Origin: Trachythela sp. YZ-2020
Taxonomy: Eukaryota; Cnidaria; Anthozoa; Malacalcyonacea; Clavulariidae
DNA: 64,000 bases
NCBI GenBank assembly: GCA_016169945.1
Contig: JADLSH010000355.1
Location: forward strand, 3,963,501 to 4,027,500
Reading direction: 5' to 3'
The notes under the pieces were generated by a model. The model saw nothing but the letters and a program-made list of their open reading frames with translations. It was not told the origin of the DNA and did not search any database. A program made the position numbers and the translations under genes. Shown one piece after another: positions 35,816 to 49,578 of the stretch (positions are counted from its first letter, which is position 1; each line of letters begins with the position of its first letter).

Positions 35816-37320
35816 ATTATAAATCAGTCATGCTTGGTCCAGCAGTGAAAAGTGTAAAACTTCAAAGTGTTTAAAATTACAGTATCTTCTGCCCTACTAA
35901 ACTAGTCTACTTGACCAAAAACTGTCTTATAATACAAACAAGCTTAGGGTGATGTCTTAATTTGTGTGCAGCACCATTCTCTTCGAGAGGGAGCATGAGT
36001 GACAGGTGCAGTAAGCGTGTAGCAAATCACCATCCGAGCCAGCGAGTGCAAGCTTAATGCCCTTTACGTGACTTGAGGATACATTGTTTACTCAAAGCGA
36101 TGTCTATCCAGAAACAATCAGAAAATGCAGTCCTAATGATTACAAAATGCAAAAATAGTCACAACCTAACATGTCTTTGGCCCCCAAGCTACTTACTGCT
36201 AATACGATGTTTTAGAACAAATATAGCATACACGTGCACTGTATAAATCTGTATGACACATCATTTATATCCAACTTCCATGATTCTGACAAACAAATGC
36301 AAAAGTATGACTTACGTTTCCCGCTTTCAAACCCTTTGATTCTTGATGTTGGCATGTTCAAAAATTACAAGGACATTTCAAACACTGTTACAAGTTTTTA
36401 CACAATATTAAAGTCTCTTGTCTCCAAAATCGAAATTCAAAATGGCCGCCAATGGTGGCAGGGCGCCAAAGGCGAGATAAGTAGACTGGGCCGAGTAGTA
36501 ATCAACCTAGCCAAAGTTTTTTTGAGTTTTCTTCGTACAATTTGGGAGTTAATTTTATTATTGCAAAATTCTAAGAAGTGACATTTTCTCGACCAGAAAA
36601 AGCACATAATTTGAAAGCTGAAATAATTTATAGCTTGATGTTGATGGATTTTGCTTTACATGAGACAAAGTGACAAATATATAAAGTATATACGTTTCTT
36701 AATAAAAGCAAAAGCTTGTTGAGTGCAAATTTTTGCTACTGTCTTAATCGATAACCCCTCGCCTTCGGCTTCGACAATTTAATTCGTTATTATAAATAAC
36801 TTTATTTGAATTTGTGTAGAACTTATAGATCTCCCAATAGGCTATAAAAACGCATAACTCTCTGTTTTCCGGACCTGTTCCGGTTCGCAAAACCCCGCTA
36901 CTTGTTGAGGCGCCATTTTGTTTTCTTTACTGACAGGATATAAATAATTATAATAAGATTTTTATTGACATGACGTATAGATACAAGTATGCTAAAGCTA
37001 CTTTATATAGATATTAACTTAAGTTACGAACTATACAGTACAAATTACAAACAATGGACATTAATTTTTACAATTGTGAAAATATTCGACGGGCTTCCTC
37101 GCGTAATCACGGAAATCGACGTAGATTTGGACTTCGAAATTCTGTCGAATAAAATTCAGCAGCATTAAATTTAACGAAATTGATTATTGAATATTGTTAT
37201 TCGACGTAAATTGGACGTCTAAAACAGGCCTAAGTATGGTATAATTAATATATTTTGTTTTGAAAATATTCTGTAGTCTGTATCCACCGCTGAATTAAAA
37301 TACGGCATCTATCTTTCTAG
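35816..37320. other. Unit spacer shared with the second copy
   Basis: Homologous to about 51430-54317 with insertions there. The frame at 36234-36581 is not conserved as coding in the copy (52646-52837 stops early), so I do not call a gene. The start exon of the next IRG gene probably lies here but was not identified. Confidence 0.45.
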
Positions 37321-39737
37321 ACACGACAGCAGATCTAACAGAACAATATCTGGCTGATACAAGAGTATACGTTAAAGAAAAAGGTGTTTCCAACATTGAA
37401 GAATTTCTCAAGAAAAAACTTGAGGGATCGAAAGAAGTGAAAATACGATTTGGTATAACAGGAGATAGTGGCACTGGAAAATCAGCATTTATCAACGCCA
37501 TAAGAGGGTATAAAAAATTTATACTTTTTTGAGGAAAACCTGTGCTCTGATGCTCCCTGCAAAGATTACATGCCTAAATTTAACTCGAAACATAATCTCC
37601 AACTCCGGTACATTTAACACATGCATCCCAAATATTTGGCCGACCCCCCCTCCCACATAATAAAATGTGCTCATGGGGCTTAGAGATAGACAAAAATAGC
37701 ATGGTATTTTATTCTATTTAGACCTGCCAATTTGTGACTCACCGACTCTTTAATACTAAAAGCCGACTGATATAATTTTTATAGGAAATCACTACACACT
37801 TTATATAAACTACAGGGTAGCAAAAATACTCACCCATTTCAGCAAAAAGTGCCTCTCTTAAGACAAAAAGAAAAAAAAAAAAGAAGCGCTGTTGTCGCGT
37901 CAATTTTCGACAAACCCAATGACATATCATGCACAATTTTGTTCTGTAGACTTAAAGATGACGATGACGGTGCAGCAAAAGTAGACGTCGTTGAAGCAAC
38001 AACCGAGCCAACCGAATACAAACATCCCGACAACCCAAAGATTATTTTCGTTGATCTACCTGGCATCGGTACGCCGAACTATCCCGATCTTCCAACTTAC
38101 TGTAAAGAAGTTGGCTTCGAAGATTACGACACCTTCCTCATTTTCACTTCATCGCGTTTCACAGCAAACGATTTGCAACTGGCAAAGAAAGTGAAATTCA
38201 TTGGCAAATCGTTTTTTCTTATCCGTACTAAGATCGACCTCGACTGCACGCCTAAAGAAGGAGGAAGACCAATCAACGAAGCAGAAACTTTGGAGAAGAT
38301 TAAAAATTATTGCTTTGAAAATGTGAAGGATTTGATATCCAGTGAAAACAAAATCTTCCTGATTAGTAACTACGATAAAAACAAATGGGATTTCGACCGT
38401 CTTATTGCAGCCATCAGCGACGCGTTGCCTGTTCTTCAGAGAGAGTGTTTAACACTGTCTTTATCAAATGTTACTCGTGAATGCTTAAAGAGAAAGGCAA
38501 AGTTTCTCAAAGGTAAGCAATTTGCAGTGCGATCTTAAATTATTTATTCGGTTCTTCTCGTTATTTGTATGCTTTGTAGTGGTAATTACGGATTATTAAC
38601 TGTTAAGATAATATGCATTGTTCGTAACGGATAACAACCATAGATTTTCGAATCTTTTTTAATTTAGTTTTTGTTTATGAAATTTGTTTCTTTCCATTAT
38701 AAGTTACAACACCAGTGATTGTTCCTATTCTTATATGAAACACCCAAGTCACTTTGTAGGTTTGTTGAATTAATGAGTAATGTACGAGTTTTGCATCCCG
38801 TTATACGTCAAAAAATATTTCATAGCCTTTCGTCAATCGTAATTCTGCGAACATATTGTTTTTGCTCGTGTTTGCCATGACGTCATAAGTGTGATATTAT
38901 TATTTTCATATCAAACGTATGACGTCAAATCGTGCGAAAAGATGTTACAATTCCAGATTTGGTCAGCTATTGAAATGACTATAACGATTTCACGGTTGAC
39001 CATAAGCCGATCAGAAATCAGAAATTCTTTAAATAACATTATAATATTCCGTGAACATCCGCGCATCTTGGTCAAAAGCTTTGCATACCAAATAAAAAAT
39101 AGTGGCGATTTTTCCAAAACAAAATAGTTGTAAGTGTTTTGTTTGATATAATAGTATCTTGGGAGATATTAGATTTTCTGGAACAATTACCAATTATTTT
39201 ACTTTATTAATATAAAGAATGGTATAGCATAATGCTAATACCTTTATTATTTCTTAACAAATTAATATAGCAAAAGCAGTTGCCGTGGCAGCAGTTTCAG
39301 CGGGGACTGGTGCAATTCCTGTTTTGGGAGTGGGATGTGCCATTGACGCTATACTTATTGGAGGTACGATCACACTCTACTACAGACAATTAGGCCTCGA
39401 CAACACAACGCCCGAAGAGCTTGCCCTGTTGGACAAAAAGTTCAGGGAGATTATTACGAGATATCAGTTAACTTCAGCTTTCGAGTTAGTTAAAACTATT
39501 GGGACTAAAACAGTCGGATTATTCCTTGGAGTTGAAGAAGTTTCCAAGTTTATTCCAATTATAGGATTGGTGATCGCAGGCAGTATATCGTTTGCTACAA
39601 CATTGTACTTCCTTATACTTTCTATAAACGAACTAGAAGAAGCTGCTTTAGCTGTTTGGGATAACGCAGCCAAACGATCGATTCAGGATGACTCGGAGTC
39701 AAGCACAAATAATCCCCAGAAACAAGGAGATGAATAA
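37321..39737 (+). CDS. IRG-like GTPase gene 5 (class I, unit copy 1)
   Basis: Exons are 37321-37507, 37950-38512 and 39271-39737 (187, 563 and 467 nt), with acceptors TTTCTAG, TTCTGTAG and AATATAG and donors AGAGG|GTATAA and AAAG|GTAAGC. Exon 1 begins in frame (TTADLTEQYLADTR) without ATG, so a small upstream start exon is missing. It carries the P-loop GDSGTGKSA. Exon 2 contains KDDDDGAAKVDVVEA, DLPGIGTPNYP (G3), RTKIDLD (G4) and LISNYDKNKWDF. Exon 3 has the small-residue hydrophobic segment AVSAGTGAIPVLGVG, then LYYRQLGLDNTTPEELALL, EEVSKFIPIIGLVIAG and a polar tail. About 404 residues are visible, near the IRG norm. It is convergent with the class II gene at 41500. Its paralogue at 54318 has identical exon lengths. 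Confidence 0.87.
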
Positions 39738-41499
39738 TATGTACCATTGGAACGACAACACGGTCGCTAACGGCTAGTAGAAACATTCTCAGGATAATTT
39801 ACTAACTTCCTATACATTCTTAGGATAATTTACTACATTCTTGGATACTAAGCTGAAGCCATGGTAACGTGGTAACATTACGGCAAATATTTCCAATGAT
39901 TTACTAGTCACATTCTTAGTATTTTTTCCTCATTAAGATTTCACTAGCTCCTGAAATTTACTTGGAAAAACGACTTCAATATCCTTATTTATTCTAGATA
40001 ATATTTAAAATTGAGAAATACTTGCATCAATAATATAAAATGGCAAGCACGGTCTTGTATAATTGTCAAAAAGAAGATCTTGTACTGTGGAAATTAATTC
40101 TATTAAAATCCTTGTCTAGTATGCTAGCATCATATTTGAAAACCAGTGTAAATTGTATCACGATATATTGATTAAATTAAAAGAAATAACACCACAGGTC
40201 TCGAAAAGTATGGTGTTGTATACATGATGCATTTGTTGCCGAATATAGTACTGAATTCCCAGTGGTTACTTCCGCCAATTATTCTAAACAAAGTGAAACA
40301 TTGAAGTTATTTACAAATATGACCGTTGCATGACCTTGTCCTAACAAATTAATTCATTCAGATTCTATAGAGGTCAAAACGTTTTTGATATGTGTTGCAG
40401 AATTACTGAGAACATTTAAATCTGTGGTTTTGAAACACATTAATGTGTCTATCTTACAGTATTTATAACAATAGAAAATTGAAAGACCTAAGTTAAAAAA
40501 CTAAATTCCTACAATGTACAAATGAAACTTTTTCCTTAAAACCTGCGAAACCCTCCCCCCTCCATCGCGTGCTCGTGCCGCTCCACATTGCAATACTTCA
40601 TGCATCGCTATTATATTGCGCCTATGTAGCAGCTAGCCGGTATTTTACTTGAGCGCTGCATAAAAGAGGTGTCCTGTAATATTAGTTTGACTGTATATAG
40701 AATACTGAAATGCGTTGTTTTACGTTTTGTCGCTATTGCCTTCGCTGTTTTCCCCTTGAAGCTAAACCAATTGATGGCCCTATTCGAGTTATAGGATTAT
40801 GGGTTATTAGGCTATTTTTTGGCATGAAAGACTAGATTATGGACTATTTGGGCAGGATTTTGGGATTGTGTCAATATACTTTAATGGAAATTTTTGTTTA
40901 GAAAAATAGAATACAGATTATATTGAAATTTTACGGGATTACGGATTATTCTCTCTAACTCACTAACAGGGACTTACCATTGACTACTTTGTCTAGACGT
41001 TTCGTTTCGCGCCAATCCGGCAGTACCACAATGCTATAATCATTCAATCGAACGAATGGGCCTACCTTATGCCCAAGATCTTTCCTTTATGGCTACGAGG
41101 TCATTTAGAGCATACGAATAACCGCGAAAAAATTTGCCTGGTGCGCTTAGAACCATTCTGCCCCGTGGCGCGTGGCCTTGAATAATCAGGAGGTAAATTT
41201 GCTGCGGTATTGTTATTCGACCTCATTGCAAAGTTACTGAAACGGAATGAAACACAATAATGGCAACACTACCAGCATAAACAAATAAATACATCCAGTT
41301 TTCAACAATGTAATGGGAAAAATATATCAAATAATGCTACACCCGCAATGCAAAGATTGTTAATTGTTAAAACTTGCTTATTTATAATATATGTAGTGTA
41401 AAAATATCAAAATTTAAGTGCATATTGCTGCTATCATATTGAAGATTAAATTAATTTCCCCATTCAATATTACATTATCTTTCAGGTTGGTCCGTGTCC
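39738..41499. other. Spacer between convergent IRG genes, copy 1
   Basis: Holds the 3' ends of both genes. No other gene is seen. The corresponding spacer in the other unit is shorter (56685-57676). Confidence 0.45.
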
Positions 41500-44400
41500 C
41501 TAGTCCATGTCCTCCTCTGTTCGGGTGGCAGCATCATCCAATATTTTTAATGACAATTCTTCCATATCCCCCAAAAGACGACCAAGCGAGTTCTTAGTCT
41601 CAATTGCCGATTTCACACAAAATATAATAGGTAATTTTAATGCACACCCTAAATACTTTGTCCAAAAGTTGTTATCTTTCGGGCAAAGCTTTTTCAATTC
41701 TTCTTGAAATTCTGGTTTCATCTCTTTAAATTCATCTGAATCTTCTTCCGGGAGCCCAAGTCGGGACTGGTAAATTTTGGTTCTTCTTTTAACTTCGGCC
41801 CAATTGATGGTATGTGAAACCAAATTGCCCGAAAGCAAATCAAGCGGCACTGCTGGAATAAAAAGAAGCATAACCTTCCATATTCGACCTGCAAAATGGA
41901 ATATAAAGAATGAATATTATTATCTTGTTCAAACTGAAAGGGTTCAATGAAATAACACGTTTATGTTTTTCGTTTCCCTAACAATGAAAAACCTGCTATA
42001 TTAAATCTTATTATTGTTCATAGCACATACTTCGGAGAACTTCAACTTTTCTTCTTACAATCTGCTTACAATCTGCTTTCAACGTCAGTGTTAAAGCCTC
42101 TTTCTGGTGAGTAGACAACTTGTCCAGGATGGCGTCGACCAGGCGGTTAAATTCCCATTTATCTTTTTCGTGGTTACTAATGATGAAGATCTCGTCTTCA
42201 CGAATCCCAAGATTTTTCACATTTTCATAACAGTCAGCTCGAATTCTTTTTAACATATCTTCGACTTTATGACTTTTCTTGCGTTTATCACTTCTTTCAT
42301 CTACGTCAATTTTTGTTCGTATTAAAAAGAACGATTTTCCAATTGACTTGATTTTTTGCGCTAGATCAAGTTCAAGCTGTGTGAACCTCGAAGCGGTTAA
42401 AATCAAAAACGTGTCGTACGTCTCCAAGCCAACTTTCTCACAGTAAGTCTCGAGATTGGGATAGGTTGTCGTGCCAATTCCAGGTAGATCCATTAATGTG
42501 ATCTTTTCATTGTTATCATAAGAGTAGGCGGTAGGTCCAGATTTTACCTCAACAACGTCAGTTATCGCAGATAAAAAATCTTCATCACCAATTCTGTGCG
42601 GAAAAATTATTCAAGATTTGAATATATTTTAGAGCGACGCTGCATCATGATCATACAACCTTGCAGATATTAAGTATATTCCTACACGCAATAAATATTC
42701 TTTCGATAAATTGAATAATATTGAAAGGTACAATGCTATGATGCTGTGGATGTTTGCTAAACTGAAAAATATTTTCATGTAGTATATACAGTGTGTATAA
42801 AAAAAAGAATCCATATTTTATGCTTAATAATTTTCAAATTCTTAATCCTTAGAAAATTATTTTAGCATTGTTTTAAAACTCATTCATTTCTCTTTCTAAC
42901 AAGTGGTTATTTGTGTTTTAAGCGCTAGTAGCGACGGCATGCAATTTTGCTAATCTTATTTAATAGTCGCATTTGGAATTCTTGAATTTACCTGTTTAAA
43001 CTTTAATACTGTTGTTGTCACGCGAAACAAAGTACCAAGATGTCTTTAGAAGACATTTTAAAAGATGTTGGGCCGTGTAATTTACTTTATACTCCTAAAT
43101 CGATCCTCAAAAATAATAAAAACAATCTCTTTTTGTTGCCCGTCGAACTACGCCGTATGTTAATTGTATGGCTGGTGTCATTAATTCTACACGGGAGGGG
43201 ACTGGAAGGAAACACTAAAATTTCAAAAAAAAATTCATCACCCTCCAATAGTTTGCAGTACGATTTCAAAGCCCCACCAAAAATTTCCGTTTGGTTGGCA
43301 TAGCCCATCCTATGTATACATTTCGAATTATTATTGATACGAACAACAGGAGAAAAAGGATTGCCAATCCATGCTCGGATTCTGTCCACCTTGGATATTG
43401 TCTTTTCTTGCAAAGGTATTTAAACATTGCCAGAATTTTCAAAAAATTAAGTATTGCACATGCAAATTATTGAGAGGGTTGTCAGTTTATACAACATTTA
43501 AGAAGTATTTAAGGCAGTGAAGCAGTGTATTTTTCCGAAACCCCAACTTTCTTTTCTTTCATTGATACAAAAGAATGTGGAAAAGAACACATTATTTGAA
43601 ACAAAATTCTCAAACATCCTCATGAAAACAAAGGAAAGCAGTGGCGAGACGATGAACTGGATACTGGATGTTTAATAATTAGCCGATAGCATTTAGGCAA
43701 TCTGTAGCTACTTCAAATTTCCTCTAAAATATTGTTTTGCTTGAGAAGCTGGATCAAACACTTCAAGAGAGTGTTATCTTCTATCATCTCAAAGTTGGTT
43801 TAAAAACTCGTCGTTGTTTTAACAAGATATCGGATGATACATTCTTTCTTGTGTTTGATTTATTATGTCATACGATTGGTATAATTTATTAGGGGGTAGA
43901 AGATTAAGATCACAGTTCCTAAAATTAGTTGGGGGAGGGGGTATGCAAGGATGAACTTCAACACTATACAAACATGTTCTAAAATCTGAGGGGTGGCATT
44001 CTATACATATTATCAATAGTTCTTGACTAAGTAAACATCATTTTATAGCCCACTAAATTTTCAATAATAGTTTCATGACCTAGCACTTTTCCTTCCGGCC
44101 CCCTCCCGGGTAGAATTAATGACAGCTCCCTAACGTAAATAGAAATTGGCAAGTTGGTGGCCGCAAGCTTAAAGTGTTTAAGCCAGCACCGTTGTGTATG
44201 GAAAATAAGTTATAAGTTCAAAACGGTGCATAGGAAGCCGTGGTCACTTGATTTTGTTCGGCTATCAGCAAAAAACTTTGATATTTCCGGGGATTTTTAC
44301 GAAATGAATTCGCCTATTTCAGTAGTTTTTAATTCGTCAATTTAAAAGGTAACACATCATTGGAAAGCTGAATGACTAAGCTTTTAAATGAATGTAAACA

Positions 44401-46578
44401 TATAGGCTTTACTGCTATATTCATTTCAAAATCTACATTTGAATCGAGGATTCCGTTTTTTATACACCCTGTATAGTAAGTAGTTTTGGCGCATAAGATA
44501 ACGCGCGCACTTAGTATACGCTCGATGAGTTGGCGCACTCATGATTATGTATATGCGATGAGTTGACACACTTATGTATGAAATGACGGCACTCATCTTC
44601 ACTCATTAGTATGCATTTGGGCAAGCAAACAGACAGTACGTTTTTCTGAGCTGTGAATCAACGCACAATATTCGAGTTATAAAACGCATCCACTACTTTA
44701 AGTTTTCACAAAGTTAATAGGTCCGTTTTCGTAATTCTTTTTCTAATATCTAGTATATCGTATGTTGTCTAGCTGGGAAGTTTCATTGTCCCATAAACGT
44801 GTTCCGTATACTGTTCTGATTGGTCGCCTAGCCGCTGCCATGCATTACTTTCCACCTCCTGAGTTTGCTTTTCACGTCTGAAAACATTTTGAAATATTTT
44901 TATTGGTTGAAAACTTTGTTTTTTACCTCCGAATTTCATGTCCACCTCTGAAAACATTTCGAAGCAATTTGGTCGGTCGAAAATACACGTCAGGAGCAAA
45001 GGTTACTCTAACGTCAGCTTCAAAATGGCGTCAAGTAATCCTTGAAGTAGAAAACAACAAACTGAAATTTGTGGTTGATCTGGTCATCTTGCGTTAAAAT
45101 TAAAGACACGAGGTAGGATTAACATGACAAAGCTTGAGGAGGAAGGCTTTTTATCGGAACAGTAAAGTTAACTTTGCGGGCTGAAACATTTACCGATGTT
45201 TCTATTTGAATTCGGTATTTAGCGCTTGTTTTTGGTATTTTAATAGACGTTCGATTTTACATATGTGAAAAGATTTTTTTGGGACAAACCCGTAATGCCA
45301 TTATTCGTCGGTGACCGCGCAATTGATCTACAATGGGAAATCGATGTCCAATGGCTTTGGACAATATTTCTCATATATTTTTACGAAGTGTAGCTTATAT
45401 TCAAGCGTTTATATCTGGAAAGTTTCGTCTGCATGGGGAAAGCAGAAAAATTTTATTAATTTTTTTTTAATCATTTTCCATTATTGGCTGCACGCGCGAT
45501 GCACTGCCACTGGCTAAATTTCGCCATGTTATATTTGCTTTTAGCTAAAAACACGCGAAAATCACGCTACCGTGGGATTTGGACCCGTAGGAATCGACTC
45601 CCGGTGTTCCTAGGTTCGTAGGGTGCCATTTTCCTATAGTTTTGGGGTGAACGGGCATGTACTTCCAGTTTGTCTTCACAAACAAAAATCATGACTCACG
45701 AGCATAAAACTTTTGGATTTTATTATATATTCCTGAAAATTCGTCTATCAAGAGTATTTTGAAAGGCGAATCTAATCAGGCTATGCTGAAGAACACACAT
45801 TGCGAAGGACCGAAGTTATGATCGACGGAATTACTGGCATATTAAATTTTTGTGATTATCGAAAATTTAATTTCGCCTGTCTTTCAAAGGCTGTAAATCG
45901 CTCAAAGGTTGTTGTATAGAAATACATTTTGTGTCTATATAGGTAGAGTTTTTTCCGCTGAATCCAAGGGTGGTAATATGGTCCTCGTTAAAAGTGCACG
46001 GAACCGTAGATGCAGCAAAATTACCAGACTCTAGAGTCTCGTATTAATGTGGATCCGGAGAGAAATTCTTCATTTGCACTTCGTCATGCACTGTCGCCAT
46101 TTTCGTGATATCGAAAGTGAAAGTGTGAAAGTTCTGATTTTCCTCCGGCCTATAAATCATTACTCACGAGTGAAACAATATTTTTCATTTTATAAAGGAC
46201 GCACGGTCTGTAGCAACGAGAAAACCATGACAGAAATATGGTTGCTATTGTCATATTGAAACAGCACTGGCTGCATCTAAATAGACCACAGTAAGCAAAG
46301 TAGACTCAAAGAAACTCGGTTTCCGCCTATCACACTCGAAACTAATCTAAGGCAAATTTTGATAAACTTTCTTACCCTCTGATAGTGTTAATGAAGCTTG
46401 ATTTCCCAACGCCTGCGTTTCCAGTAACGCCAATCTTAATTTCAACATCTCTCCATCCTTCAAGTGCTTTTCTCAATGCATCTTGTGCTCCAGCGACTCC
46501 TTGCTCTTCGATGAGACGACACGTTTCTTGGAATTTTTCATCCGTACAGTCTTCATCTTTTGATTGAGCTGTGCCCAT
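41500..46578 (-). CDS. IRG-like GTPase gene 6 (class II, unit copy 1)
   Basis: Minus-strand exons are 46578-46376, 42593-42031 and 41888-41500 (203, 563 and 389 nt), giving 384 residues, complete from ATG to stop. Exon 1 starts MGTAQSKDED, a strong N-myristoylation context, followed by a helical stretch and the P-loop GNAGVGKSS. Exon 2 has DLPGIGTTTYP (G3), RTKIDVD (G4) and FIISNHEKDKWEF, ending CGAA|GTATGT. Exon 3 begins GRIWKVMLLFIPAVPLDLL and carries YQSRLGLPEEDSDEF, ending ATRTEEDMD. That C-terminal module is related in position but diverged from class I. Intron 1 is about 3.8 kb and contains an ISRE-like motif (46113). An in-frame hydrophobic extension upstream of the ATG is not conserved in the paralogue, so I start at MG. 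Myristoylated mouse IRGs dock on membranes; the same is inferred here. Confidence 0.87.
46113..46122. promoter_or_regulatory. ISRE-like motif in intron 1 of gene 6
   Basis: GAAAGTGAAA fits GAAANNGAAA, the core bound by IRF factors, and a further GAAAG follows. The paralogous intron has GAAACTGAAA at the matching place. Function is inferred; such short matches occur by chance. Confidence 0.3.
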
Positions 46579-47654
46579 AGCGAACTTGAGCTGTTTTAAT
46601 ACACTTTGTTTTGATCGCAACGACAAAATCGACAGTATCAACACAATTCTCATTAGTATGCAGGTATTTTTCTCAAAGTCGAAACTGTCAACATTACGTC
46701 CAAAAGATACTATTTTATTGACTTATCTTCAGTTTAATTAATATTCTCGTAGAATACATTTAACGTCTATATATGTGAGTCTATTATGTAAGTCTATTAT
46801 GTATAATTATATTCTCGTATAATACATTTAACGTCTATAAGACTATATCCAAATCTATATGTAGGACGGCAACATGACGACGACGGCTATTAATACAATG
46901 ATATTAATAACATTTTTACAGAGAAATGATTAATTTACACGTTGTCCTCGCTCTGTTTACAACGGCAAACCACAGATATTTACGTCTTGATATGAACACC
47001 TGCATATCAACCCGCAAGAAGTGGTGCTCAGCAAATTTGTTCAGTAGATTTCATCTCAACCATAAAGGTTTCATCTCAAACTGTATTAAATTTATACAAT
47101 TGATAATACACGACAACATTTCTATGCAATCATTTACTTGAAGAGTTGAAGTAGTTTGGTTTGGCCGTCGTCGTCGCGTTGTCGTCCTACAATCTTAAAG
47201 TCCCTAACAATGTCCCAGCTAGCACAATTACATTGTAGTCTGAACGTTCGCCTAATATTGTGAAAACGTTTGCCATGAACGTCCTGCATGGTAACATGAA
47301 TTTGTCGACTCCAGGAAATGCATGTCATCACAATGTTTATAAATAATGTTGGTATATGATATTGCTACAACTCCTTAGGTGTGTCACACATTCCTCTTAA
47401 ATAACGTCTTATCACTCAGGTCGCATAATTGAGGTCAAAATTCACAAGACACAAGTACATTCAAATCATGTGAATAAAAAGTCTTTATCTCCATTATATT
47501 TGTACGTGCGTGAAATATCAGATAGACATTATATTAATATGCAAGACATTTGCCATTCCAGAAGTTCATTCCAAAGCAGGTTCAAAATATAGATTGAGTT
47601 AAATCAGGACGATACAAATTTGTCAGAAAATTTTTTTAAGTATAATAGTAAAGT
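46579..47654. other. Upstream region of gene 6
   Basis: Probable 5' flank or untranslated region of the class II gene. A roughly 60-bp direct repeat with TACATTTAACGTCTAT lies at about 46740-46850. No gene seen. Confidence 0.45.
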
Positions 47655-48780
47655 ATTTTTATGCAAAGATATACATTCCTAAAAAGTACCTTATTAAAAT
47701 ATAGTCAATTAAAACAGATTAGATAAAATCTTTATATACAGTTCTGAACAAATGTGTTTTCAGTTCTGATTTAAAGCTATCTATAGATTCACATAATCTT
47801 AAGGACTGAGGCAGACTATTCTACAGTATTGGTGCAGATACAGAAAAGAACGTCTACCAATGAATTCTAGGTTATACTTTGGTACTACTAATTTCCTATC
47901 TGATGAAGATCTCAAGTTACGTCTAGGTACATAAACATCTAACAAGTCAGTAATGTATTGTGGTTATAGTCCAGATAGGGTCTTATATGTCAGTAACAAT
48001 ATCTTGCGCACAATTCTTTCCTTGATTGGCAGCCAATGCGACCTAAACAGCACACTGGGTGAGATGTGATCCCTTTTCTTTGATAAGGTGACAATCCGTG
48101 CCGCTGCATTTTGGACTTTCTAGATTCGTTCCAAAAGGTTGTTTGGTAGTCCATATAGTCCAAACGGGATGTAACTAGAGCATGTACCATTATTTCTGCC
48201 GATTCGGAGCTAAGATATTTCCTTATTTCACTGATTTTCCTTAGATAATAAATCCAGATTTGCACACAGTTGTTACTTGCGTTTCCATGGTTAAATTTGA
48301 GTCCACCATAACCCCAATATTCCTCACCTTGGGGATAGATCGACCGCCTCATCGCACAAAATTATAGAGGATAAAAATAGATGACGAGCAGATAACATTA
48401 TTATATCTGTCTTATCACTGTTAATGCCTAATGATCGCATGAAGTCTCCTATTGATGCTATATATAATGAAAAGAGGATTGGTCCTAAAATGTTTCCCTG
48501 TGGTACACCAGATCGTAAAGTCCGTTTAGTGGATTGTCCATCCAAGACATGTACCATAAATGTTCTTTCAGTAAAGTACGATTTGAACGACACACAACAA
48601 GTGTATTTTTACACTTTTAAGAGAAATCATCCCGGCTATTATTACTCATTGAAAATATATATGAAAAAGGTAAGAGAGAAACAGTCGTTTCATCAAAATG
48701 GCGTGAATAACTTGAATGAAATTTTGAAAAAATTTCCTTCGTTTTTGGAACTGTTACATAATTTTATTCTCTAACAATTT
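47655..48780 (-). mobile_element. L2/CR1-like LINE fragment, copy 3 of 3
   Basis: Minus-strand frames show SFKSYFTERTFMVHVLDG, LRSGVPQGNILGPILFSLY (RT motif) and IWIYYLRKISEIRKYLSSES. Part of the RT between them is deleted compared with copy 2. It opens the second large unit and is uninterrupted where copy 1 carries the hAT-like MITE. Confidence 0.8.
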
Positions 48781-49578
48781 TGCCAATTCGTAACTACAAA
48801 CATTCCACTCGATATGATATACATTCGCAAATTCCTGCAGAAATAGTAACCATGCCTGTATTTAACAAAACCTGTTTTACAAACGGTTGTTGCTGCCCCA
48901 ACTAAACCAAACATATATATGGAACATTCAAAACCTAGCAAAATCTCTACACATTTGGGAAAATAATGCGTGGGATCATGTGACGATCACAACTATATTC
49001 AATGGCCTAACAACTATATAGTCTCTATATAATCAAATAGCCAATCCGAAAATTTAATAATATAAGTGCCTCTAATAGATAATTTAATGAATTAAATGCG
49101 CTAGCATCTTTGTCTACTATACTCTACTGTCATAGAGTATATGCCTTTCTATTGATCATGGAACACGAACGACTAATAAACTTAGTCTCTATGGTATATG
49201 CAAATATCTAATCCCCAACGATAATTGTTGACAGTAGAAAACATAGTACTTCAAAACTGTATATTATGCTGCATATAATGAAAAAAGACAATTTAAATTT
49301 GAATTTTTATAGAATCTACTGGTTATAGTATCGTGTGGTCTGCACTTTTAATGATTAAAAATTCGCAAAATATATAGTACAGTACTTGGTTTTGTTATTT
49401 AGATAAATGTATAATGAGATTACCAATGAATCAATTATTTATTAGTTTTTCAGGGAACTGATTAGCATAAGAATTGAACTTGAAACGTTGCGGGTAATGC
49501 ATCTCTCATGTCTTGAATACAGTATTGCGATTAGTTATGAAACGAAAGCAGACTTGTACGAGTCTAAATTCTAGTTAG
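48781..49578. other. 5' flank of the class III gene, shared between units
   Basis: Matches 25421-26993 except for the missing 800-bp block. It probably includes the promoter of the gene at 49579. No clear element stands out. Confidence 0.45.

Noticed and set aside
36234..36581. 115-codon frame in the unit spacer
   Set aside because: The matching frame in the second unit (52646-52837) is interrupted and no domain is visible.
43040..43303. 87-codon frame within intron 1 of gene 6
   Set aside because: No recognisable domain, overlaps an equally long antisense frame, and no counterpart in the paralogous intron.
46579..46653. Upstream in-frame start giving a hydrophobic MRIVLILSILSL leader for gene 6
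   Set aside because: The paralogue at 61668 has a different, non-hydrophobic extension, while MG...S is kept in both, so the inner ATG is preferred.
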